Source of the DNA: Paramecium octaurelia
Lineage: Eukaryota > Ciliophora > Oligohymenophorea > Peniculida > Parameciidae
Direction of reading: 5' to 3'
Assembly: GCA_905182995.1 (NCBI GenBank)
Contig: CAJJDP010000019.1
Location: forward strand, 89,600-153,599
DNA: 64,000 nucleotides
In this document: positions 1 to 11,208 of the stretch, piece by piece
Layout: the number at the start of each line of letters is the position of its first letter
Numbering within the stretch: the stretch's first letter is position 1
The notes under the pieces: generated by a model
The model's database searches: none
What the model saw: the letters and a program-made list of their open reading frames with translations, nothing else
What the model was told of the DNA's origin: nothing
Program-made: the position numbers and the translations under genes

Positions 1-21
1 CCCAAACCCAACCCCAAACCC
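1..21. repeat. Telomere (C-strand), left chromosome end
   Basis: CCCAAA and CCCCAA units mixed, the pattern known for Paramecium telomeres (variable G3T3/G4T2). The C-rich strand reads inward, so base 1 is a real chromosome end. The tract is short, about 3.5 units, and stops abruptly against a locally GC-rich sequence. Confidence 0.93.
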
Positions 22-177
22 GACCGGGTTGTCTGGGACTCCTAATATAAATCTCACGCCTTTCCCTCTTCTGTTGTTCTTTTCAATGTCATTGTGTCCA
101 TTTTGAGTCTGTCTCAGCTCCCCAGGTAGCAGGACAGGCTCAGGGGGCAGTTCCTCAGGACACGGCAAATCTGACAT
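1..177 (-). pseudogene. GC-rich open frame cut by the telomere
   Basis: A minus-strand frame starts with ATG at 177 and stays open to base 1 (59 codons, the last few in telomere). It has no TAA, TAG or TGA, so it is open in both the standard and the ciliate code, and it uses no TAA/TAG for Gln, unlike every other gene here. The predicted peptide is rich in Pro, Glu and Leu and begins [19 protein letters not shown]. Local GC is far above the surroundings, and AT-rich sequence starts right after base 180. It could be a gene truncated by telomere addition, or a chance frame in subtelomeric DNA. No family recognised. Confidence 0.3.
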
Positions 178-1145
178 CACCAACAAAATCTTTTTAATTT
201 AATTTTTTATTACAATAGATTGCTAATCCCCTATGTTATATGAATATATTATTTTAATCCACTATGTCACATATATATTTTTGGCAGATGCCACAGACTT
301 GAAGCATTGGACTCAAATCATAAATCAATCCAGAACCTCTACCTTCACCACTCTATAAATTTATAATAATCAATATAGAATTAATATTGATAAAATGAAT
401 AAATAATTCCCTTATTTTAAGAAAATATTCAGTTTAATTCAAAAAAAAAGGGAGAAATAATATCATGTAAATTAATTTTGATATTATAAATAGATCATTT
501 TTTCCTATTTGGCTGCTGTATTTCTACCTAACTACAATGACTAAATAAATAATTAATTGAAATAAGAGAAAAAAATGAGAATGCCAATTATTAAAAAATG
601 AATTTTTTACTGTACTAAGTTATTTTTGAATGTTTTATGTATATCAATATCCAAAACGGTCTTATTATATTGTAAGAACTTTTTATCATCTTATCTGCTG
701 TGGTTTGATATTTCAAAATTAAATAAACCAAATTTCGGACCTTTATAATCAATTAAGGATGATTAAAAATAATTTAGAAGTATTGAAATGGTTTTAGATA
801 AATCTTATCTTTAAAATATCGAAATTGGAGTATATAGGTTCCTGAATCCTACTTAAAATGCCCTCATTAACTCTGCTTGAAAAATCTCCCTTTTCTATTA
901 TCATCAAAATTTGAGTTATTTGATTCAAGAAACTTATAATATTAAATTGAAAGAATTTCATAAGGTATCCAATATTCTAACTTTATTAAATAAACATTCC
1001 ATCAAGGAAATTATTAATAAAAATATTTGCTTAAATTCAAAATCATATTAAATAGTTCTGTTTCATTGGTGATAATAATTTATAGTGAATAATATCATAT
1101 TTGGCTTAGAAAATTGAATGAAATATATATTTTAATATTTATAAA
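178..1145. other. Subtelomeric AT-rich spacer
   Basis: No convincing frame on either strand. Upstream region of the B-box/TPR gene that follows. Confidence 0.6.
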
Positions 1146-2463
1146 ATGAATGACTTTAAGTGTACGTATATAGATCATGAAAAGGAATCGATACTGGGAT
1201 TTTGTCTAAATCAGAATTGCAATAAAAAAACTTAATTTTGTTTTGAATGCTTAAAGGCTTAACATTCAAATCATATTATCGATTGTATTCAATTCACTTC
1301 AATGAGCAAATATATTCAAGACTCTTTAGAAGTTTACAAAGAATCATGCTAGTAAATCATAAACATAATTGACTAAATGAACATTTGCCTTGAGAAATTT
1401 AAAAAAAAAATAGATCAGGAAATTGAAAATATAAAGAATTTGAACTAGTAACTTGTAAAAAATGATTACCCAAGTTTAAATTCATAAATTTAATTTATAA
1501 AAACAATTTATTCAAAGGAAAAAGAAAAAGAAATATGTATTCTTTCAAATATTTTGATAGAATTATAACTACAATAATTGAATAAAATTGTTCTTACAAT
1601 AGAAACTGTGACAAAAATTTAAACTTAAGTGAATGCTTAAATTAATACTGGGAGGAAAATTAAAATTACAGAAATTAATGTTGAAAGTGGAAACGATAAT
1701 CAATCCTAAATTACTAGAGGCTTGGTTAGTGGCAAAAGTATGATTATTATTGAAGATAATTAGATGAGAAATTAGATAAAGATAAAAATTTTCAAGATCT
1801 TTAGAATATGTTGGATAATCCAAACAGACAAGGGATCGATTTTTATCTATGGAAAAGTAATATATATTAATTTTTATAATCTAAGGTTACGGATTAAATA
1901 ATTTAGGAAGATATTAAGAATCTATTGAGTGTTGTTAAAAGGCTATAAAATTAAATTCTCAAAATGATAAGATATGGAATAATTTGGGTAGTATTTATTA
2001 AAAAGTTTTTAGGTTTCGCACTAAACAGTTTAGGCAGATATTAAGAAGCTATTTAAAAATTTGATAAAGCAATTTAAATTGATCCCAAAAATGACATGGC
2101 AGAGAACAACAAGGGTATAGTTCTTAAAAGCATAATTTAGGTTTCTCATTAAATAGTTTATAACGATATAAAGAAGCAATTGAATGTTATGACAGAGCTA
2201 TAAAAATTAGCCCAAAAAACCATTTCGCCCATATGAATAAGGGTAAAGTATTCTTTAACATAGGTTTTGCTCTACATTAATTAGAGTAATTCTAGTAAGC
2301 ACTTCTTCATTATGATACCGCTCTTTCTATCTGTGATGATCCACATATATTATACTTAAAAGGTAAAGGATTAAATACTTTTTTAGCTAATTTAGAAGCT
2401 AAACTTAGAAGTAGTTTATCCAGTAAGCCAAAGAAAAACAGATCATTTAGCGGGATAAAGTGA
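1146..2463 (+). CDS. B-box-like zinc finger protein with C-terminal TPR repeats
   Basis: Read with TAA/TAG as Gln this gives 396 residues after removing five introns (26, 29, 25, 26 and 21 nt, near 1731, 1856, 1990, 2115 and 2244). The spliced length is exactly divisible by three. Residues 6-43 carry C6, H11, C20, C25, C32, C35, H40 and H43, a B-box type zinc-binding pattern. A coiled-coil linker follows, then at least four TPRs with motifs such as NSLGRYQEAIQKFDKAIQID. The introns fall at the Gly codons between TPR units, as is usual in Paramecium TPR genes. The second intron ends in AAG, not TAG. The family is large in ciliates and its members mostly lack assigned functions; a scaffold role is inferred. 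Confidence 0.85.
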
Positions 2464-3277
2464 AAAATAATTTTAATATACGTATTAATTTGTCTAAATA
2501 ACAAAATTACATAAAAAAATAAAATCTACTCCACTTATCAAAATAAAAAAGTGTGAATTTTGATATAGGACTAATATAAAAATTTTACATATATTACAAT
2601 TATCTGAAGAAGTTGCTAAAACAATTTATAGTAATCAATTAAAAACCTTGTAGTTAGTTTTGAATCATTACAATTCATTAAGCAAATACAAGGGTGAAAT
2701 TTTTTATTTTAAGTTTATTTAGTAGAATAGATAATGTAATTAAATTGTTCTTCTGCTCGAATAGCCTTCACAGTCTAACTTCCATAATAATAAAAGTTTC
2801 TCTTTCAATAACAATAATTAATGTTGCTAAGTAACTATAAACTATAGAATAGAAGAACTAATATAACAAAATTAAAATAATATTATTTGATTTCTAATAA
2901 CTCATAATTACTTTAGAACTTGAAATGTAATGTTCATTTATTCTTTGATATTATCTATCCTCTAGATATTCTACTTTTCACATCTTAAACACATTATCAG
3001 GTGTTTGCATTTCTGTAGTAAATAAAATCAATATTTAATAAATAAAAACTTTATTAGTCAAGATTTGAAAAAAAATTTTCAAAAGATGGCTATTATAATC
3101 TCAATTTTTGGAGCTTCTCTTCATAAGCCAAAATGCCCTTTATTATAAAAAAGTAAAAAAATAAAGCTAATGGCTTTTAGTTTCATTAATTATAAAAACA
3201 ATTATTATAATTTTTTCTATTTTATAAGTTAAATGAAAATAATTAATAATTAGTATAATTACACAAAATTCTAATTT
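2464..3277. other. Intergenic, no gene seen
   Basis: AT-rich spacer between two plus-strand genes. Only short frames; no motif supported. Confidence 0.55.
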
Positions 3278-4684
3278 ATGAGCAAGTTTGTGAGATATAT
3301 AGCAGAAGTGGATTTTTTTGGAGTTCCAATAAATCTTTTAACTAAGGGTAAAGAAGATAAATTCTAAAGCATCCTTGGTGGATTAATTGCTGTTATTATT
3401 GGAAGCACAAGTTTTATGTATTTTTTATATGTTATTGTCCTTTGGACCGGTAATTAAATACCGTCAACTACAATTTCAAAACAATTAACTTTAGGCTATG
3501 CTGAATTTGAATTGCCGACGGCTTCCATTTAATTAACTTTATAAGATTTCTCATCTGATATAGATCCATTTAGAAAAGAAAATAATATCATTACTCCATT
3601 AGTTTTTATTATAGAAAACACAACAATTCTATAAGATCCAGTACCAGTATATAGCAGTGAAGATAGTAAATATAAAATTGAAGCATAAAATGGAACTTTA
3701 ATTCTCAACGACGGCTCTGAGTAAAATGAGTCTTTTAAAAACAATACATAATTCTTCCTTGTTTTGGCAAGATGTTCATCTAATTTTCATAATGACGGAA
3801 GTTATTGTGCTGATGAAAGCATAATTGACAACTATTTATAGAAGTTTCATGGGTTGTTTATTTTAACAGTTAAACTAAACTAACTGGATTAATTGACAAG
3901 AAATTTAGAAGTTTTCGAAAAATCTTATTATACAGCAATGGATTCTAAGAAGCCTTTATATTCTTAAATTATGTTAAAGCATTAAGAAACTGTGATAGAT
4001 GATGGTGTCCTCTTTAACAACAATAAACATTATGTTTTTTTAAATAATTTTGAATTGACAAATTAAGAAATTGACAATTCCTTTCCATCCAAACTTGTAA
4101 ATTCCATATCTAAGGTTTAATATAATTTTACAAGTGTGGGATGCTATTTATTTAGAATTGATAATATCTAAATACAAGAAAAAGTAAGTCTGCCAAAATT
4201 AGGGTAAGTACTTGCTGAAATTGGCTCTATTGTACAATTATTATTTTTAATTAGGTATGGTGTATTTTATTATAATAACTACCTACTAGAAAATGAATTG
4301 CATCATGATATAATAACTATGTATTATCCTCAATTTAAGGACTCCAAGCTTAATATTCTTAATCTATTTAAGAACAATGAAAAATAAATAAATAATTTTC
4401 AATCTATTGATAATCTTGATGAAAAATATCAGAATTTACTTAAAAAAGCTAAGGAAAAATGTCGACTTGATAACATATTATATGAAATATCTAGGATTCA
4501 ATTTTTCCTATAGTAATAATTTGGAGATTAAGCTTTATACCAAAGCCATCAATTAGGAGGAAAATTGATAACTCATTAATTAGATTTAGTAAGTATTAAG
4601 GAGACAAATAGATTAAGTGTAAAGCCTGCAGAAAGTATGGAAGTAGAATAAGAACCAATGGAATTGTTATTAAAACAGTATTGA
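3278..4684 (+). CDS. Two-TM membrane protein of a ciliate-expanded family
   Basis: One uninterrupted exon of 469 codons (468 residues) ending at TGA. A short cytosolic-looking N-terminus leads to a hydrophobic segment at about residues 34-57. Then comes a roughly 260-residue region with conserved-looking pieces: LGYAEFELP, a Cys in ARCSSN, and GSYCADES. A second hydrophobic segment follows (LAEIGSIVQLLFLIRYG) after a QEKVSLPKLGQ motif, and the tail is charged. The two-membrane-anchor layout with a large external loop resembles a multi-gene family of ciliate putative transmembrane proteins. I do not know a function. No introns were needed. Confidence 0.8.
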
Positions 4685-4999
4685 TTAGAAAATATTGTTT
4701 GAGATTATAAATTAGATTATTAAATAATCAACAATCATTCTTAATTGATTTCTAAACTTATAAAACAATTTCAAATTAAGTGTAATTCTATCAAGATTCG
4801 TTTTTACATTTGAAAACGCTCTATGTAAATAAAAGATTATAAATTTATTTGAAATACTTGTATTTTCAAGTGTAATTATATTAATAAAGTTTCTTTTTCA
4901 ACTATTTGCTCAGAGATATTTGGATTTCACTTGGCAGAAGTAAACACTAAGAATCAGTTAAAATGATATCTTACAAATACTATTGAACTCTAACATTTG

Positions 5000-7800
5000 T
5001 ATATTTCTTTCTTTAACATGTAGAAAAAGCTGAGAACTTAGAAGAAAACCATAATTTAAGAAACGTTATTGAAATACTCAAATTCTCCAATATGGAAAAA
5101 TGTATTAATTTTTACTGAATTTTGAAAGGTAAGTTTAATTTTGAAGATAAATCTGTTATGACTGAAAGGAAATTCATTAAATGAGATTTGAAAAATTAGA
5201 TTTATTTAGTCCATTTTGCTTGTATGAAATAGGAATTTTAAATAAAGTGCAAATTTTAAAAATAAATTAATAAACAGTAGATTTATATGAAAAAATCGAA
5301 ATCTTAGCCTCTATTCAAGCATGTTACAGAATTCCGCTATTTAAGAACAAAACAAATGATAAATAAAATATTCATTTAGATTAAGATAAATTCATAAAGT
5401 TAAAAGCAAAAGTAGCATATTAATACATTCACTCAAGAGTCCTTGATCAATTTAGGAGAAAAACTTTAAATAATTTAAGCAATAAATATCGAAAATCGTC
5501 CGTAAAGGAGCAAAACAGGAGTTGCTTTATGAAGTATCTCGATTAATTAGTAAACTTATGATAATTTAAACCTTTATCAAGTAATTCACTTCACTGAATT
5601 ACTTATCGAAATTAATGAATAATCAATATCCGGATTGATAGGTCTTCTCTAAAATTAATGTCTTATATATTTATTTATTTATTTATTCATTCATTCATTC
5701 ATTCATTCATTCATTCATTCATTCATTCATTCATTCATTCATTCATTCATTCATTCATTCATTCATTCAGATTCAAAATTAAATTATTGATATCCCTCAA
5801 GCAGGTAAATTATATTTGTAATATCTAATCTAGTTTATTAATAAATAAAATAAACTTAAAACTTCAAATAACTCTATGAGCTTTTATGGAATAAGAATGC
5901 AAGTTTAATCAAATTATTTATCATAAAGATGAAGGCTGAATCAAAGGATGGAAAGTCTTAGGCATTATAAAATAATTAGAGGAACTAAAATGAATATGAA
6001 AAGGACTAAAAGATAAAAATAATGATCATAAGTTGATAGTATAAATAATAATTGAGAAAGCTAAGTTAGGGATTTAGTTACAGCAAGATATTCAAATTTA
6101 CTATCGAAAATATTGAAAGCCTTTTTTCAAAATCAAATTCAGTTCAATTTCAACTTAAACTTTTTTATGATAGTTAATTATTTGGAAGAATATTTTCTAC
6201 TTCTACAAATTTGACGAAAGTATTTTTTATGAATATGGCAAAGAAGGATTATCCAAAATTTATTAGCAATCATGATTATTATAATGATAATGTTGAGTAA
6301 ACCTTAAATTAATTTTTGTAGCTGTTTCATGAAGTCATCATAAATAGGTTAAACTAGTTTTGCAAAAGTTATATCTAGTAAGAAAGGATAAAGAATATTA
6401 AGCAGTCACTTATTTAAATTAATATAAACTTATTTAGAGCTATCATTTTGTTCTATAGGTAATTTTTTCATTGGAAAGGTACCTATAGAATAATAAGAGA
6501 GTTACTGGGATTAAAGATTAAGCACTATTGTTGCTAAGTTACAATTCTTCCCCCCAAATATTAAATGTGAAATAAGTATTTTTTCTAGATGTGATTTTTC
6601 CAATCCTAATTAATGAAGTGATGGATATGCTAAGATTGAATCAAATTTAAGGAAGACAATTCATTTATTCAAAATATTAAAAAAAAGAAGTATTCAAAAC
6701 TGAACAAAATTCAATTTAAAAACCAGAAATTTAGTAATTTAATCAATAAATTTAATCAATTTTGAAGAAATTAAACATTCCTAACTAATAAGAAGAATGA
6801 ATAATCATCATCGATCAACTTAAATATAGAACGAGATTCAAAATCGAATTTTAAGTCTAAAGATTAAGAGAATTCATAAATCAATTGATAAAATATAGTA
6901 GAGTAAGATCCTTTGAAATTTAAACTCAAGAAACAAGAAACAAGAATCTAAAGAGATGCTGGCAAGTTAATTAAAAATAAAGAAGCAAAAGAAAATTGAT
7001 AAATTATATAAATAAATAAAGGTGTTTGAACGTTTAAATAGTTTTTTTTTTTAGGAATCAAGAGTTTAGAAAAATTCTATGGAAAAACATTTTCTTAAAA
7101 TTGGCAAATAATAATTTCACAATCAGAGGAAAACTTATAATAGCTTTATCAAGATTTCGAAGTTCAGAATCATAGTCAATACATTTTGAATAAATTTTAA
7201 TTTATAATTGAAGGAATTAAATATTAACTTTAAAAAAATTAATTTTTATATTGTGATCAGAATAGTATAAATGGTCAAATAAAAATTTAAGGATCCAATT
7301 CACATAGATTACTTTCATTTGATTTTATATTTAGTTAGTAATTTAACCTTAAGTTATGCTTTTGAAATAATTTTTGTTATTTGAATAAATCTTTTATGGT
7401 AGAAATTAAATGTTATTTCTTATCCAAGTTAACTAATAATTATTGAAAGAGGCTTAACAATCCATAAATGAAAAAGGATATGGTAATTAGATTACTTCAT
7501 TAATATTTTGCCAAAGAAAAAATAATTAACAATATCATGCTCCTTCTTCCAGAAATTTGACTGTAATTTCAATGTGATTCTTATCCTTTTACAAAAAATT
7601 CTATATGTTTTGCTCACTTAAGTTTTTTTGAGAATTTAATTAAATCAAATTGAAACCCTTAGAAATAGAAAATTGGGGCCTCTTTGAAAATAAATCTATT
7701 TTCAGAACATTTGTAAATGTAAATTTCAAATCCTCCAAGGTGATTTTCCTGTTGAAATCCTAAATCTAAATTTTAGTAATACCATTATGATATATTTATC
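5000..7800 (+). pseudogene. Decayed or unresolved multi-exon coding tract
   Basis: The plus strand shows a series of protein-like stretches (Gln/Asn/Lys-rich, plausible composition) in shifting frames, interrupted by in-frame TGA codons not all explained by short introns. The clearest is 6037-6570, 178 codons free of TGA, with pieces such as FTIENIESLFSK and RAIILFYRQFFHWKGTYR. Others lie near 5400-5600, 6690-6790, 6800-7000 and 7060-7370. One good candidate intron (29 nt, GTAAAT...CTAG) lies at about 5804-5832. I read this as the remains of one large gene, possibly a functional gene with introns I could not place. No family recognised. Confidence 0.35.
5668..5769. repeat. (ATTT)n/(ATTC)n tetranucleotide microsatellite
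   Basis: About four ATTT units run into about 21 near-perfect ATTC units. It lies inside the decayed coding tract; if translated it would give a period-four I-H-S-F run. Confidence 0.97.
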
Positions 7801-8050
7801 CAAACTTGGAAAGATAAATTTGACCCTTTCATAATCAGAGTTCATAATAAATACTATGAAAACATTTCATTTTTTATTATATGATAGAAATTTCTATTAA
7901 AACTATTTTAATAGATAGTTAGTAGTGTAAGGCTGATAGTTGTTGTTCAAAATCTATTCAAAAATGACTTCAAGGAAAAAACTAGATTATGGAGAAGCTG
8001 AAATAGTAATATATTTAGAAATAATTAAAATAATTTGAATATCATAACTA

Positions 8051-9353
8051 TCATTCTTCTTAATATTTTCTAATTTAAATTTCATATGATGAGTAATCCC
8101 AAGTTATCAAATAGTCTCCATCATCACTTAAAGACCCATATATACCATTTTTAGCAAATTATATAGACTATTCAAGTTTAAATTCTCCATATTCTGTCAT
8201 TCTTATAAAATTGACGTATTTATTGTTCTTATTTATTAATAATTATTTTGATTTAACATATAATTAAGGAAATAATATATTACTATCATCACCTTGATTA
8301 AGAATAATCTCTTTTGTTTTAGTGAATATTCTATATTCGCTATCCATTTCATAGACTTACATCATGCTACCTTATTATGATTGAAATGTGAATGTATTAT
8401 TGTTGATAAAGTGTAATCGAATTCCAAAATAATCAATATCAATTTATTATATTATAACCCAATTTCTTGTCTATTCTGAATACTAGGTTATTAATATAAA
8501 TTTATCTCCTCCACAAGAAATAACTTAATTCTATTTTTCATTTAAACTTAAAGAATAAACGGAATTTTGATGATATGTGATTGTTTAGGAGCATTTCCAT
8601 TCATTTTCCTTTACCCAAAATTTAATAGTCTTATCATTACTGCCTGATATAAATAGATCTTCATTTTTATGCACAACCAAACAATTTATTTAAGAATCAT
8701 GTCCTTGGACCGTTTATAAGCATACCCATTAATTTTTGTTACTAATAGACCAAATTAAAATAGCATTATCGCAATCTCCAGATATCAACTAATTGGATTT
8801 TTTCATAAAATTCAATGTAAAAATGCTATTTTGATGTTGAACTAATACTTAAGTTTATTTAAACTTTCCTTATTCGAATTCATATATTAATATTTCATTA
8901 CCGCACCCAACTGCAATAATTGAGCAATCTTTATTAAAAGCAAAAGCACCACAAAAGTTCTGTTATTTTATGGAATTATCTTAAATAATTTGATAAGAAA
9001 ATGGCTTTAAATTGTATTAAGATGGAGTTTTAAATTTTAGGTCTTATTCCATTTGCGGTTATGATTTGATTTTTTAATTAACAAGGAGCATCAATTCTTA
9101 AACCATATTTGATTGAAAATTGGATTGGCCAACTAAATTGAATTCATTAACCTTTGGCAATGATAATTCTGATCCATGACTACTGATTATTGAAGTTTAC
9201 TAATCAAGATTGAATACCTGATCAATAAAATTGTTTATCTTGTCAAATGATGACTAAAATTAACAGTAAACAATAAACAAATACATGTAGATGTTTCTCA
9301 ATTTCTTTCATTTGACATTCTAAATTGCTTTTTAACAATTGCTCAATTAACAT
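8051..9353 (-). CDS. WD40 repeat protein
   Basis: Predicted 423 residues with one 31-nt intron (GTATTT...TTTTAG) after codon 23; the spliced length is a whole number of codons. A helical N-terminus (MLIEQLLKSNLECQMKEIEK) precedes a linker and then WD40 repeats from about residue 130. The repeat cores are GDCDNAILIWSI, GSNDKTIKFWV and related strands. This matches the ciliate family in which a short coiled N-terminal region is followed by a beta-propeller. Role inferred as a protein-interaction platform; no specific partner can be named. The start is the first ATG that gives this frame. Confidence 0.87.
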
Positions 9354-9647
9354 TTTCTTTCTCTATTAAAATTATTAAAAAATTTCATATTTTTATTTAT
9401 TAAAATAATTCGTTCTTGGAATCACCTAAACTATTTAAAATTTAAAACCTTGTGACATGCATCTTTACGGTTCCTTTGATAAATTGAAAAAACCTATGAT
9501 TATTAAATATCTATCTCTTTTAGAGTTTAAAATTACCATATTGATAACTTTATAACTCATAACACATAATTCAACATCCTCCTCCGAGCATCTTTGCTCG
9601 ACCGGGTTTAAGGGGGCTTCATCCTCAAATCCAACTACTCTCCCCCC
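9354..9647. other. Spacer with GC-rich hairpin next to internal telomere
   Basis: Mostly AT-rich, but 9576-9647 is unusually GC-rich. It holds a perfect stem CGAGCA-TCTT-TGCTCG at 9585-9600, then CGACCGGGTT at 9599-9608, a 10-mer also present beside the left telomere at 21-30 in the same orientation. Confidence 0.7.
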
Positions 9648-9668
9648 GGGTTTGGGTTTGGGTTTGGG
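9648..9668. repeat. Internal telomere repeat (GGGTTT)3GGG
   Basis: G-strand repeats reading outward from the left block, preceded by CCCCCC at 9642-9647. With the C-strand telomere at base 1, the first 9.67 kb has the polarity of a complete small chromosome. Only G3T3 units are present, whereas the left end also has G4T2. Confidence 0.9.
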
Positions 9669-11208
9669 ATTTCTTTAATTTTATATTAGCCCAAATATTA
9701 GCTAGCTCTCCAAAGAGCCGATGGTTCTTGCCCTAGGATCTATTCCTCGTAATAATTGAGTTATTTAATGATACTGCGATTTTCTTGCTCTTAAATGATA
9801 AGTTTGTGACCTCTTATCCTAAAATGCTCACAACTATAAAACGATATAAAAGTTTATAATTTAGCCTTCCACTAAGTCTTAAACCTGATTTGGAAAGTAT
9901 GTCAAAGGAAAGGATAAAATTCGAAATGTAAGAGAAATTAAACATAAAAAAAAAGAAAGCATACATCTGGATGCCTAACTTTAAGATGCCGATCTTAGGA
10001 TAAGACTAGTGGAAACCTCCTAATTTATTGTAATTACCTAGCGTTCTTCTAGCACCAGCAGCAATATAAGTATGAGTTAGAAGACCAACAGAATTCCACT
10101 TCTCATTAATTCCAGTGGAATCATTTTTGAATTTGAATTCAAATTATTTTATATGTTTAAATTTAATATATCTTTTAATAAATGGACACGACGTTAAAGC
10201 TTTGTATATGTATTTATGAATTCAAAAGTTGTTATTAAATTCACTAGAATAAATGATTTGGAAAATGATTTGGAAAATGATTCATCTATTATTTTCCTTG
10301 ATTTTATATAAGATCCCCATTCTATTTAAATGTCTATCAAGATATTAACCCAAAAATTTATTACTTTTTATTCATAAATTTACCAAAATTAAAATAATAG
10401 TGAGCTTACGATGATATTATCTCTATAAGATATTATAAATTTTGTTTCCAATAGATAAAATCTCATTACTTTTGTAATTAATAATACTAATAATTTATAG
10501 ATAGTTGCATCTAATTTAGGTGTTTATCAGTACATAAGTCTTGTTTGTTTCGATTAACCAAAGGGGAGTAGATGCTTCCATAACTATAAAATGGTTTTGG
10601 GCATACCTAATCTCAGAAGACCTCCCTCTACTCTCAAGCTTTTACTGCGGGCTCTTATTCATGAACAGCATTTCTCTAACTAATATAATGACACTCGGTT
10701 TGTGAATATTAGATTAGCACTTAGGCAAATCAGTATTGAAGTCAGTCTTGCCATTTTTCGAGCGAGATTCCTCTCAGTATTCGTAAACTATAAAATTAAG
10801 AGATAATAATTTATAATACTCAATTTTTAAAGTTAATTAAATTATAATAAATAGTTTTAGGGTTATTCAATATTAAATAATGATTTCAAAATACATCAAT
10901 AATTAATCAACGATCAATAAATCATTTTGAAAATTCTAGTTTTAATTTAAACTTGAAAAGTATAAAACCTACAACTCCATCATGATAAAATTAATTAAAA
11001 AACAACCCAAATTTCAAAACTTCAATTAATTATGGATATATTTAGCTACAAAATAGATCACTTATTAAGAAATTCTAGGTAGACCAATGTTCTAAATTTT
11101 ATAATATCCAAATATTTAAATTTCTAATCAATTAGAATTTAACGTTTAAATGTGAGAACCTTCATTTTCATATTTTAAATCGTAATATAATTACTTTAAT
11201 TATAATTA
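9669..11208. other. Region of uncertain content beyond the internal telomere
   Basis: Two stretches look less AT-rich than spacer. On the minus strand, 9902 to about 10190 is an open frame containing HTYIAAGARRTLGNYNKLGG. On the plus strand, from about 10590 to 10950, a TGA-free frame contains NIRLALRQISIEVSLAIFRA. Neither matches a family I know, and neither has a convincing start and stop. They may be gene relics. The rest is AT-rich spacer. Confidence 0.35.

Noticed and set aside
5668..5769. (ATTC)n as a CRISPR or regulatory array
   Set aside because: Simple tetranucleotide repeat with no spacers.
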